NCBI GenBank assembly: GCA_014529385.2
Contig: CM043965.1
Span: forward strand, 61,741,433 to 61,805,432
Direction: 5' to 3'
From: Adiantum capillus-veneris
Taxonomy: Eukaryota > Streptophyta > Polypodiopsida > Polypodiales > Pteridaceae
DNA length: 64,000 nt
The notes below the pieces were generated by a model. It saw only the letters and a list, made by a program, of their open reading frames with translations. It was not told the origin of the DNA and made no database searches. The translations under genes and the position numbers were made by a program. Of the stretch, positions 22,311 through 37,564 are shown in pieces. How positions within the stretch are numbered: position 1 is the first letter of the stretch; every line of letters begins with the position of its first letter.

Positions 22311-23274
22311 GCAGGTTATTGATGAATCTGAAGAGGAAGCTCGGCTTCAAGTACTCAAAAGAAAAGTTGCTCTCAAGAATCAACAAATACCTATTTCCAT
22401 CAACACTCTAGAGCAAGATGAACGACTATGGGAATTGCAAAAAGATGTAGTGTCAACAGATGATGAATGGTTAGATGGAATGGACCTTTGCTTCAAAGTA
22501 TAGATGAACAATCATAGCACGAATGCATTGATCGACACAGGAGCTCGAGTAAATGCAGTCAGTTATTCCATGTACAAGAAAGTAGCAAGTCAGTCTTTGA
22601 CAGTAGGAATAGCGACTATCAAAGCATGCAACAAGAACCCAACACCAACATTGGGAGTAATCAACTTACATGTGATAGTACATGGATGTTCATGTCCTCA
22701 TTAGTTTGTCTGCTTACTAGATGAACACATGAATGAAACAATGATTCTTGGAATTTCATGGATGCGGACATACAAGGCAGTATCAGATTGGGATACCAAT
22801 CAGCTTAAGCTATCACCTAAAGGCGGACAACTCATTGTTCCAAGTGCGCCAAGCAAAGAGTAATGGAAAGGGAGTTACCAGCAGAGCAAAAAACAAAATA
22901 ATCAATCTTCTCCATCCTATCGACAAGCAAATGCTACAAGTAGCATGCAAGGAATAAGGCAAATTTGGGTACCAAAAGCACAGCTTAAGGACAAGCCGAT
23001 TCAAATCTGGGTGCCCAAAACATCATCGACAATACCAAAGACGGTTCCAAGGTTCAAAACACCAAGAGCAGCATCTCCGAGCAAGGAACCTAGCACGAAA
23101 TGGATTTGGAAGAAAAAAGAGCACTTATCTTCTCCACAAACTGTAAAACCGATCAAGCAATGGAGAGTTAAGTCTCAGAAGACTCCACCACACCATTCTG
23201 CACAAAGCAAACCAAGATATCAATGGCGGGTAAAAGCTCGACAACAGTCATTATTGATACCAACAGCTTAGATA
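22311..23274 (+). pseudogene. Second protease-like domain with Trp-repeat basic tail, after integrase (element A)
   Basis: A frame with three stops (TAG 22501, TAG 22702, TAA 22861) follows integrase directly. It contains a retropepsin-like fold signature: NALIDTGARVNAVSYSMYKK (Asp codon at 22534), TIKACNKNPTPTLGVINL, then ETMILGISWMRTYKAVSDW. This is separate from protease 1 at 17402. The C-terminal ~110 residues are strongly basic with repeated Trp motifs (QIWVPK twice, KWIWKKK, QWRVKSQ, QWRVKARQ), ending at TAG 23272. Element B has both parts in the same place. Whether this domain is an active protease or a substrate- or RNA-binding derivative cannot be told from sequence. Confidence 0.72.
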
Positions 23275-26200
23275 ATCAACATGCCAAAGCATCCCGATGG
23301 GACAATCAAGCAAAGAGCACACACGCTACAGGATTTGCTCTTTGGAAGATAGCATCAGAAAACCTTGACATCAGAAACCCTTGAGTTAATTACTCAAGAC
23401 CCAACTCTTGCACAACATAATGGTTTGAACTGCATTGATCTTCAAAGCATGATAGAGCTAACCAAGGCTATGCATAGACACGATTTTTCAACCCATACAC
23501 ACAGTCGTCCTGAAGTATGCCATCTAGGAGGGGTGGAAAGGAACTAAGTAATTAAGGACAATGTTTGAAGAGGGAGGAAAAATGTTTTATGTTAACCTGT
23601 GATTTTTTGCAAAATTACCTAATAATGCCCTTATAAATCATCAACAGGGAAAATTAATTGATAATATTGCCCCGATGAGTGCAAATAGTGTATATACTAT
23701 CAAAAAATCATCAAAAAATAGTCTTTTTTTGTTAATTTTTATTATTTTTCTTGATATTGAGACCTAAAAATGAAAAAATCCAACATAAAACAATAAATCT
23801 ATGTTTTTCAATAGATTTTCTTAATTATTGGATTTTCACTTTGCTTTTTTAACGCATTTTGTTATTTTCTTTGATTTTTTCAATAAACAGGTCAAAAATT
23901 AATAATAAATAGCAAATGAGCTCAATGGAAAAAGTGAAGATACACTGATGATCAGAAGGACAAGGCGCATAGGCACAAAAATTTTCAATCAAATTTGCAG
24001 ATGGAAGCGGGAAGCCTAAATTAGGCGACCAGACCTACTTTTGCGAAATTCTCGCAGAATGAGCTACAGGAATTCGATTGGGGAAATTTTTGAGTCTAAC
24101 ATAGATTTCATGGCCTAGTAGGACTAATAGGGGAATTTGGTGAAAAATGGTTCGGGAAGTCCGAGTATAGATACCCAAGGTAGGCTAAAATCACCTCATT
24201 TCTACTTGTCACCTTTGGAAAGAGAGCTTTTCGACCTCTTCGCACGCATTTTCTGGAGTCCACAGTCACCTGTTTATAGTGCCGTCTCACACGAGACATG
24301 AGACGTACGTTCTATACTTATCAATGATCCATTCTATACGTCCGGTAGCTAGTCTAAACCCCAGGAAAAAACCCTAGAATCCGAGCAGTGCACGAAGATC
24401 TACGACCAAAAATTGACCATAGCAGCCTGTCAGCTCATCCAAATTAGACGAGACTTGAACTGTAGCATGCCCCTAGATGATAGAACACTTATATATCAAC
24501 AGTTGACCATTCGACAAGGGTCGAGGGGGGTCCCAAGTAGAAAATCTAGGTTTTTGGCAGATGCCAGAATTGGATTCTGACTCCACATACAGCTTATAGA
24601 CTGGGTCTATACACAATGTATATGGTTGGTTTCATAAAATCAATCAAGGCGATCCCTCGGAAAGCAAAAAATAACTCAAAGACTATAAAGTGTCAAATTT
24701 GACATACGAAGTCAAACTGAATCCAAATGGACCAAAATTGGATGAGTTGCTTCAGGACTATGTAGCAGACAAGTCTATAGCCTCAAAAGTGATTAACCAA
24801 CTCCATAGGCCATGTAGTCACAAAAATCGGTGATTTCAGAGTCGACAAAGCACGAAGTGATGCCGGCAAGACGAAACTTTATCAAATTCAATTTAGGATT
24901 TTTTAAAGGTGTATAGAATATGTTTAGGTCAAATTTTTCAAATTTTGCAAGAAAAAGTTTTGGAAAATGCAACTTTGCCTTCATGGGACCAAAGCACATG
25001 ATGTCCTAAGCCCACTAACCAAGTTTGGACAAATTTGGAGCTCAAAATCTCAAAATTCCTTTATATCTACTGTTTCAGAGACTGAAAGCTTAAATCCATT
25101 AGGAAAGAAATAGACTCATTTTTGGGCCTTTCAACTCTAGTGAGAGAATGCTCCTTAGCCAATAGGAAGAAGGCTAACGTTACGTTGAAAAAAACTTTTT
25201 TCTCATTTTGAAAATGTCTATGAAAACCATTTTGGTGAAATTGTCACTATCATCAGGAAAGTAAGGCGCTTGATAATGACATCTGGCACAAGCGCCGAAC
25301 GCCTTTTTATGACCCGCTGTTGCTATCCTATAAAGTGAAGGACTTGCACTTGTGCATCTCGCACAAGTATCAATCACCTTTTTATGAAGTACTCGCAATT
25401 TAAATTCGAACAGATTGTACTTGATAGTGATTGATAGGTACTATTTAAGACTATGAAGGAGTCAGAACCAAGCGAATAGAGGCGCTTGAGGGATCTCTGG
25501 GACCTCTATTCGCTTGGTTCTGACCTTATGAGGCCCTAGGATTAAGATATAACACTTTTTAAGCCCACGGATGCATCCGGAACGTCCAAAAACCATAGGA
25601 TAGCTCTTTAAAACGCTGAAATCTGACGTCTCTAACTCAAGATAGAGCATTTTTAAGCATAGGGCCTTATGAGGTCAGTACCAAGCGAATAGAGGCCCTT
25701 GAGGGGTCTCAAGGGCCTCTATTCGCTTGGTACTGACCTCATGAGGCCCTAGGTAAGTACCAAGCGAATAGAGGCCCTTGAGGGGTCTCAAGGGACTCTA
25801 TTCGCTTGGTACTGACCTCATGAGGCCCTAAGCTTAAAAATGCTCTATCTTGAGCTAGAGACGTCAGATTTCAGCATTTTAAAGAGCTATCCTATGGTTT
25901 TTGGACGTTTCGGATGCATCCGTGGCATTGTTTTTGTATTTTGAAAACAACTCTTGCGTGTTTTCTCTCATCGTACATCACATCACTCATTAAGATTCAC
26001 AGACATGGAATTTTGTGTTCACTTAAGTTTGGCTCTCGAAAAGCATTTTGTACGAGCATGCATTTAAGTGATTGAGAAAACTTTTAAGTATGTACTATGA
26101 GAAATAGAATTCCAAAAAAAACCTTTTTCATTTTTCATAATTACCTCTCTCTATGCTGAGTTGGCGTTTCTTACAGGGCCCAAAATGAGTCCAAGTTTCT

Positions 26201-26537
26201 CCTAATGTGGCACCATTCTCACCCTGTGCACTCAAATGAGCCCACACTTCACTTAGAGTATCTAATTGATATGTATTACAAGCCTATGATGCCAAAATTG
26301 CAAAAAAATTGAAAAAAATCATCAGTTGTAAATAATCGCAATTATTTACTTTTGCTGCAAATTTTTGCTTGGAGTTCATGAATTTGACCTTTACATGTTT
26401 TTATGCATCTATGCATGTTCAAAATTTGATTTGAAGCAAATTGGACTCAATTTGTCAGCAATTCAGACTCAAGGACATTTCAGAGCGGAATCTGCCAAAT
26501 TTTCTAACTTTGGCACTCTATTCACTTAACAGGAGCA
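23275..26537. other. 3.3-kb non-coding stretch of element A before ORF-X
   Basis: No coding sequence is recognisable. AT-rich DNA to about 24000 is followed by unique sequence. Palindromic DNA at 25461-25925 is annotated separately. The stretch corresponds in position to the palindrome-bearing leader in front of ORF-X in element C. Confidence 0.7.
25461..25925. repeat. Nested foldback: three hairpins, two inside a ~103-bp inverted repeat
   Basis: Outer arms 25565-25667 and 25824-25925 are inverted copies with a few mismatches. Between them are hairpin 2 (arms 25661-25703 and 25708-25750, 4-nt loop) and hairpin 3 (25757-25782 and 25787-25812). Hairpin 1 (25461-25482 and 25503-25524) lies just outside. 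All three stems share the core CCAAGCGAATAGAGG. RNA from either strand would form long double-stranded stems. Confidence 0.92.
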
Positions 26538-29500
26538 ATGCAAGCTGCGGAGAAGGCCAAGAAGAGGGTATCCCAAAAAGAAAAGCTGCAAGAGCTGCCA
26601 CCATACCAATTGGACCCCAATTCAGTAAAGATAGCCAAAGCAACATATCTGTCCAAAGAACAACTTGAGAAGAACAACACAATGATTTTCACAGGCAAAT
26701 TTAAAAGTGAAGAAGGACATCATGTAGAACTATAGCTGCTGTCGAAAGAGGTCTATGATGTCGCGGCAAAGCCTAAACCAAAAGAAGCTAACAGAAGGCT
26801 TGGACTCAGAGAATTCTACGACCAAGAGCCATGTGGTGTAGACTTTCAGAAAGTCTATGAGCTTTTATCTACAATAAAAGAAGATGGAACAACCAAGATT
26901 ACTGACCAGCAAGGGTAGAAGGTAGAAGTGGTGATAACGAAAGAGATTGTAGCCGAGGCTCTTAAGTTGCCGAAAGAAGGGATGATGATGAGGGCTAGAG
27001 ATAGAAAGACAGCAGGTACCTTTACCAAGGAGACCACTGCGGCTACCTTTGTTGATCTCATTCAGAAGTAAGTGGAAGAACCAGCACGATTATATCACCA
27101 ACACTTCCACTTTCTAGCAAAGAGACCACCAAGGTACACAACACCCAATCATGCAGTGGCGACTACCTTCATACAAGTGTTAAAGTTGACAACCAAGCAA
27201 CCCATCGATCACGCATAGTATGTGCTATCCACGCTGAAGGGTACCAAGAAAGAGGGAAAAATAACCTATCTGGGAGCACCTGAGGCACTCACAAGAATAG
27301 CATACCATGCTATCGGCATGGCAGACAATTTGCCACCTGCCCCATATCAAAATACATGGATTGTGTCAACATAGCCATCCCCTCGTGCCACAAGGTCCAC
27401 AAAAAGATTTTACAAATCCGATGAAGAAACTGCTGAGAGCTCTCCTGAAGCACATAGCAGCGAAAGCTCAGACAACAAGGAAAGAAGAGCCTGTATTGAA
27501 GAGATGAAAAGAAAAGAAATGGCTACACATCAAGAAGAGCCTAAATAGAAAAAGGCAAGGTTTGAAAGAGAGAAGCACACCTATGAAAGAAGCTGCCAAG
27601 CTGCAGGAGAGAACCCTGGAAAGTGGGTTCCTAAAGAAATGAAGGGACCTAGAACAAAGCACCCTACAAGGAAAGAGACAGAGGACCCCACTGAATTTCT
27701 AGAAGAATGTACGCAAAAGCAAAAGTGTTAAAGCTAAAAGAAGCTCAAGAAGCTGAAAGAAAATCTAAAGAAGATGCAGCCGAGCAAGAAATACAAGCTG
27801 AAGCGACAAAACAAAGTGAAGCCCAGCACAAACATGGTGAGATGTCTCCCAGACCATCATCACCTGCACGGAACCACAACACCACCCCATGCCAAGCCTT
27901 CCCCCATCACCAACAGTTAGACCCACTGAGGGCGAGCAAACCAAAGAAAAAGAGTTTGAACCAAAAAAAGCAGCAGGATTTGAACAACATGCAGCAGCTA
28001 CTTCCGAGAAAGCCAAAGCAAAAGAGCTAGAACCGCAAAGGACAGCAAGTCCTGAACCACAAGAGACTGCCGGTTTTGAGGCCACCCCGTTTTCCACCAT
28101 CCAACAGGAAACGGTCGAGGCATCCACGAAGCCTCAAGAAGACAAAGCAATAGAGGCAACCACATAGCCACAAACAGAGGTAGAAGCCCCCCCACAACCA
28201 GTAAACTGCCACATTCCCACCCAAGGAGCCATACACAAAGACTGTTGAAACATCTAGGCAGCTCACAGAACCTGAAGACTGGAAAACAAATGATGAAGTA
28301 ATTCTCCAAATAAACAAATATGACAAACAAATGCAAGAAATGATAGAGAAAATGCAATCAACAGCACTTAGCCACAATGCTATGGCTAGAGAGTTGGATA
28401 TGGTGATAGACGCTCTCCAAGGAGAGCTAGAGGACAGATTGAATGTCATCACTGATCTGCAGAAACAAATCCAAGAGTTGAAAGCTAAAGCTAAACAACA
28501 CCAACTGGCCAGAGAAAAGCAACAAAAGGAAATGGAAAAACTAGGTGAACTTCTCACGAAGTTATCAGACGCCTGCAAGACAAAAGACGAACAATTGACA
28601 GAGGTTACCAACGAACTCTTAACTACAACTCTATCAGTTCAAAAGATCCAAGTGCAGCTCGATGTAGCAAATGCTTCATTACAAATTTCAGAGCAAAGGA
28701 TCAATGATCAGGCAACCTTCTTGAGACAGATAAGAGAAAATCTTGCAGTTGCCTGGATCAAAGGTACAGACGAAGTGTATAAAGCATTGGAAAAGAAGAA
28801 TAAAGATCTCGAGCTAGAGCTAAAGGTAGAGCAATCACACCACAGAGACCTTGCATTAATGCGGGTAGAAAGAAAAGAAGAGATGCTCAAGGAGATAGCA
28901 GATCTCAAGAGAGTTAATCAGCTACTGCGATATGGATAGCAAGAGACGCAAGAGGAAGCAGGTACTTCATAACAACCCCACATTGAAATTTCCTTAGTCT
29001 CTTCTGCTGAGATGGAAACAATGCCAACAGAAGGGCTAGGTGGAGAAAAAGACTTTCAGGTACCAATAACAGAAGCCGATCAAGTGCCAATGGTCCAGCT
29101 ATCAAAAGCTAAAGAAGATGCACGTAAGGAGCATGTTGATTAGGAGATGGATGAGCAATGGAAAGCAGCGATGGATTGCGAGTTGAGAATTCTCCATTCA
29201 ATCAATGTTACTGAACTCACTCCCAACCAAATCAATGCACAATGGCATCAACAATCACTACCATATCCCTTGATCAAGGTAGAACTGCTACAAGTTAAGG
29301 AACGACTATATAAAGACATGCAAGCAGAAGGCGTAGATGAAGTCCACCACAAGTGGAGAAAGAGCTGGTTGAACAAGAATCCCAGATACTTGATTATGTT
29401 TACAAGAGCACCTGTAGCACTTCAGAAAGACCCGACTTTTTGTCCTGCACCAAGAGTAAGGACGTGGCAAGCACATGAAGCAATGACAAAGAAGCGGCCT

Positions 29501-30100
29501 ACATGGATGAATTTTCCAAGATTTCCAGCTCCAGAAAAGGGAACACCGACAGAGGAATACATGGTGAAAACACTAACGGGCGCCATGGCATTCTTCAAAA
29601 GACTCCCTGATCTCTCATGTGCTATGCTCTACAAAATTTTCCAAATGTTACTCACATGCATTGAAGCCTTTCATGAGCCAGAGCAAACAGGAGCACCGTT
29701 GATGTCCTTCCACAAGGGAAATAAGGGTCTATGCTACGACCTAAGCAGCCAACCTTCCGAAGAAGTCCTTTATGGCTTCTATGCCCGCTGCATGTTCTTG
29801 CCATCTCATACTATGTTGGCATTTAAGGAAGCGTTCTACACAAGGTTTTTCACTTCGCGAACAAAGATTTTTGGGCCAGTGATCAGCCGCCTAACATCAA
29901 GATTCGTAGGCTACTCAGCCACCATCGAGCTCAAGAACATAGGCACTATGCAATTTTGCAGGTTCCAAACAAAGAAAGAAAGATCATATATGAGAAAGCT
30001 TTACATACACTTAAAGACCACCTCACCAGCTGTCAACCCGAAGATTATATCAGCCCATAAAGATGTGTCAAGGAACGACACAGGCGAGGAGGGGGGAAAT
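26538..30100 (+). pseudogene. ORF-X of element A (decayed homologue of 7700-10975)
   Basis: It has the same three-part layout as the ORF-X of element C. The N-terminal domain (26538-27360, e.g. KVYELLSTIKEDGTTKIT, VEVVITKEIVAEALKL, TPNHAVATTFIQVLK, EALTRIAYHAIGMAD) is broken by about five stops. The middle is Lys/Glu/Gln-rich with frame changes near 27700, 27880 and 28300, then a ~200-residue coiled coil (28331-28939). The C-terminal domain (29147-29930) is open: PTFCPAPRVRTW, EYMVKTLTGAMAFF, PDLSCAMLYKI, KEAFYTRFFTSRTKIFGP. By eye about half the C-domain residues match element C. It lies between pol and the 3' LTR, and its frame runs on through the polypurine tract. Most stops are TAG where CAG (Gln) is plausible. 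Confidence 0.75.
30083..30099 (+). promoter_or_regulatory. Polypurine tract of element A
   Basis: GGCGAGGAGGGGGGAAA abuts the first base of the 3' LTR (TGTTAG at 30100). Confidence 0.9.
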
Positions 30101-30942
30101 GTTAGCAGCAAGCTAACTCAAATACCATTTTTTGGAGCTCTCATTGTAAAAATATTTATTATTTTGATGAATTGGGAATTTTGTAACTCCTATTTTCCAC
30201 ATAAACTTTGTAATTCATGAGCCGGGGCTACAAGCTTCCAGATTGTATCAACCTGTCTTTACTTAGGGCTCCCAAATTATTACTTTTGACCACCAAAAAC
30301 CTTGGCTAAGGTATAAAAGCCAATTTTGTAGAGTTATTATTAAGTTTTGGATAATTAAATACACAGTGTGAGCTAACGGCACTTACTTCTCTCCTTCTTG
30401 CGCTTCCTACTCGCTCCCTGGTTATCACATTGCAGTCGTGTCTAGTGTGTTGCAACCGTAGGTAAGAGCTCTACGCATTGATGTAAGTATTTTACGGTAT
30501 GTCATAGCTTTTGGCGTCGCCGACCCGCACCCTAATTTTATCATAAGTAGGAATTTACACTTCAAAATAAAAAACTAAGCATATGTGGGTATTCGGGCAT
30601 CATTGCTAAGCATTTAGATGTATTCTGGGTCAAAAACTACTAGGTCAAAAATCCACTGTTGTTAATAATCACGATTTTTACATTTGACTTGAAGTGAAAT
30701 TTGAGACCATAAGCATGTGCTTAGGTCTTACAAACATGTCCTAGAAGTTTCATTACGTTTCGATGTCATTTGATGCTATAACGAATGTGATTTGTTTGCC
30801 GATGAGCGATTGGCTTTGGGGGATTTCAGTCACTTGAGTGTAGCATGAGCTAGATGCGAGTTGTTTGTTGTTTTCCAAGAGATTGAAAACCTCTTATAGC
30901 CTCTATGCACTAGTCGAGTCAGCTTCGTCCCATGGATTGACA
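30100..30942 (+). repeat. 3' LTR of element A
   Basis: This 843-bp copy of 12896-13753 runs from TGTTAGCAG to TTGACA and is followed by the target duplication GCAAG. TATAAAAG is at about 30312-30319. Confidence 0.92.
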
Positions 30943-30947
30943 GCAAG

Positions 30948-33280
30948 TGTAGGGCTAAAGGCTAACTTCTCTCACTCCCTCTTGAATTAATTTCAAGGAA
31001 GAAGAGGGCTCGTTTTATAGGTGAAGATGAATCTTGATTAGGGTAGGACTAAGTGCTAATTGCAATGAGTCTTTTCAAAGTTGAAGGTACAGTGATGATG
31101 AAGACTTCTCCCCACCACCTTGGGCTTTTGCACGATGCCCAAGTGATGACCAGGACTAAAAGATGCCCCTAGCCATGTAGGGGGTTACCTTAGCTAGGAT
31201 CCAAGTAGATGATAATTGCTAAGTGATAATGTACAAGGGTAGAAAAAGTTAGTGATGGTGTTAACAAAGCTATAAAAAGTTAGTAGTGCTGATTTTGAGT
31301 GTATGTAAGTGTTTTAGAGCCATGAGTGACCCCATTTAAGCCCCTTGGGTCATACTTATTGATCACAGGGCCATTTTTTGGCACTAAAAATAAAGGAGAG
31401 AGAAATGGTCACCTCAAAAAGTAGGAGAGAGAGTCAAATTCGAAATTTTCTTTGGACTCTTGTGGAGAGGACTTCTGTGTCTTTCTCTAAGTCCCATAGC
31501 CCTTCCTTTTGCATGTAGTCCACACCTCCACATGGCTTATTAGGCCCCATTTCCTTGATTCCTCACCCACTTGAATAATATTTCCAATGTCTTCTAGCAC
31601 TTCCATCTTGGCAACTATAATCATTACATATCCCCATAATTCAAAAGTGAGGAAAAGTGTGTGTCCTCTTCCTCTTAAGTTTTCTTTGAATTATAGATAT
31701 GGCCCTTGAAGCCTTGTCCACTTCTCCTCGAGTAGATTCCTATTCCTTTAAGTATATAAAATCCTACTAGTAGAAATTTAGACAAATTATGCAAAAATTA
31801 TCCTACTAGTATATAAAAATAAAATCCTACTAGTAGAAATTATGCAAAAAATATAAAAGGTATTTATATTAATAATTACATTAGCTATAGGATATATCTA
31901 GAGTATGAGATAATAATGAAACAACCAACGCTTTCTTCCCACTAGCGAGAAAGTAGAAATATGTTACCCTTAAGATAAATGTTAGGATGTGGTAGAAAGC
32001 TTATACTTATATTATAAGTACATATGTACATTATGAAAAATATTTGCATGCATCTAAAAGTCAAAAAATAATCTCTTAGCACTTGTTCCCACTATGTACA
32101 TTCCACATCATGACAACGCTGCTGCCAAATGACAAAGTTTGAACCATCAAACTTTTTGATGTAGTACCCATCTCTTTTGGAAGCACTTGGCAGCCATGAT
32201 TAAGAGAATGTAGCCAAAAAACTTTATGGCAAGTTGTTTGGGATAAGTTCGGCAGAGTTTCCCCTAGAACAAGAGAAAAAACTCAAACCCCTAGCTCTTC
32301 CAGTTCGAGTTTCTGAAACGTTTGTGAAAACTACCAAAAGATGGCTCCACACAAAATAAAATGGGCAATGTCTGCAACTCAATATACATGAGTGAGTGCG
32401 CTAAAATAGGCGCCAAGAACTATTGCATGCAATAAACGTGATCCTTGCAGAGATATCTACTCTCAAAAGAGCTCAATAGTACTATGGTGTGCCAAATCAA
32501 CATGCATATGTCAACGCATCTGTCCCAGAGAAACCGCTATCAAAATGACTATCAAATCTCTTGTGAAAATGTTGTGTTTGTAAGTGTCTAGAAACGTGGA
32601 GAATATGTGTGTAACGGGCTTAAAAGACCACTGTAGCCACTAGCCTACATGTCGATGTAGATATGTACTGATTTCTGTCACGTGAAAATGCTCTAGTTGA
32701 ATAGTCGCCAAAGGTGTCATAGCAAATAATTTTGCCATGCATATCTGTGTAGATGTGTGCTGATTTCCCCCATAGGGTGGAAATGTGCTAGTCAAATAGC
32801 CACCAAAGCTGTCATAGCCAAAAACCGTGTCGTAGAGCGCAATCGGTGTGCTCCATGTTGATGCGGGGTGTCACTCCTCTATGGTAGAGGCACCTCACCT
32901 GTGCTTGTGGCAACCACGACTGTCCATGAGAAAGCGCTCAACCGTGGGAATGCTTGGTGTCAGTGTCGGATGTCAAACATTTGCCGCGGTGAGAGGTTAT
33001 TTGCGTCGACGTCAAATTGCAATAATCAATGTCAAGATTGATGTGTCGGTGCAGAGTGGCGACTCGTCGAGGTGTCGATGTTGCAAAAACTTGAAGTCGG
33101 TGTTAGGAAACGGCTCTAATTGTCAATGTCAAGGCCACGGCCCACCACCAGATAGGAGTCTCTTGATCCCAAAGATGAAGCCCTAAAATGGCATCATCGA
33201 TGTTGGGTATCCTGGTCTCTCTCTCTCTCTTTTAGTCGCTCACTTTCTCTCACAAATCGGCTCTCTCACTCTCTTGGTCG
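30948..33280. other. Non-coding flank right of element A
   Basis: No supportable gene. There is a locally repeated CCTACTAGTATATAAAA / CCTACTAGTAGAAATT segment at 31755-31850. A 112-codon frame at 32848-33186 has no recognisable motif and is treated as chance. Confidence 0.6.
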
Positions 33281-33288
33281 CTCTCTTG

Positions 33289-33291
<3 letters not shown>

Positions 33292-33362
<71 letters not shown>
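33292..33362. repeat. (CT)n microsatellite
   Basis: About 35 uninterrupted CT repeats. Confidence 0.98.
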
Positions 33363-33365
<3 letters not shown>

Positions 33366-33591
33366 CTCGATCCGATGGTTGAGAGAGTGTCAAGGGCTAG
33401 ATGGCCGGGTGTGTGTATGTGTGATTGGGGGTTTAGGTAGCGGGGGTTGGTGTCTAAGGGCTCCGTGGGAGCGGACCTTTGCACACATGAGCCTGTGTGG
33501 GCTTGAGTGTTTTTAAAGAAAAATTGATTCACTGCATCTGAAGAAAAATTGCATCCCGACTAATGAGCTGGAGAATGTTGAAATCCATACA

Positions 33592-37560
<3,969 letters not shown>

Positions 37561-37564
37561 ATAG

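Larger units (their letters stand above)
12896..30942 (+). mobile_element. Giant (18-kb) Ty3/gypsy-like LTR retrotransposon, element A
   Basis: The two LTRs, 12896-13753 and 30100-30942, both start TGTTAGCAG and end GGATTGACA. They are flanked by the 5-bp duplication GCAAG (12891-12895 and 30943-30947). Inside, in order, are gag, protease 1, reverse transcriptase, RNase H, two integrase HHCC modules, integrase core and C-terminus, a second protease-like domain, a palindrome-rich non-coding stretch, ORF-X and a polypurine tract. Integrase lies after RNase H, which is the Ty3/gypsy order. The LTRs differ at many positions, so the insertion is old, and every frame carries stops or shifts. It is much longer than ordinary gypsy elements because of the extra region after integrase. 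Confidence 0.9.

Noticed and set aside
32848-33186. 112-codon plus-strand ORF
   Set aside because: No motif, no splice context, and amino-acid composition like a chance frame.
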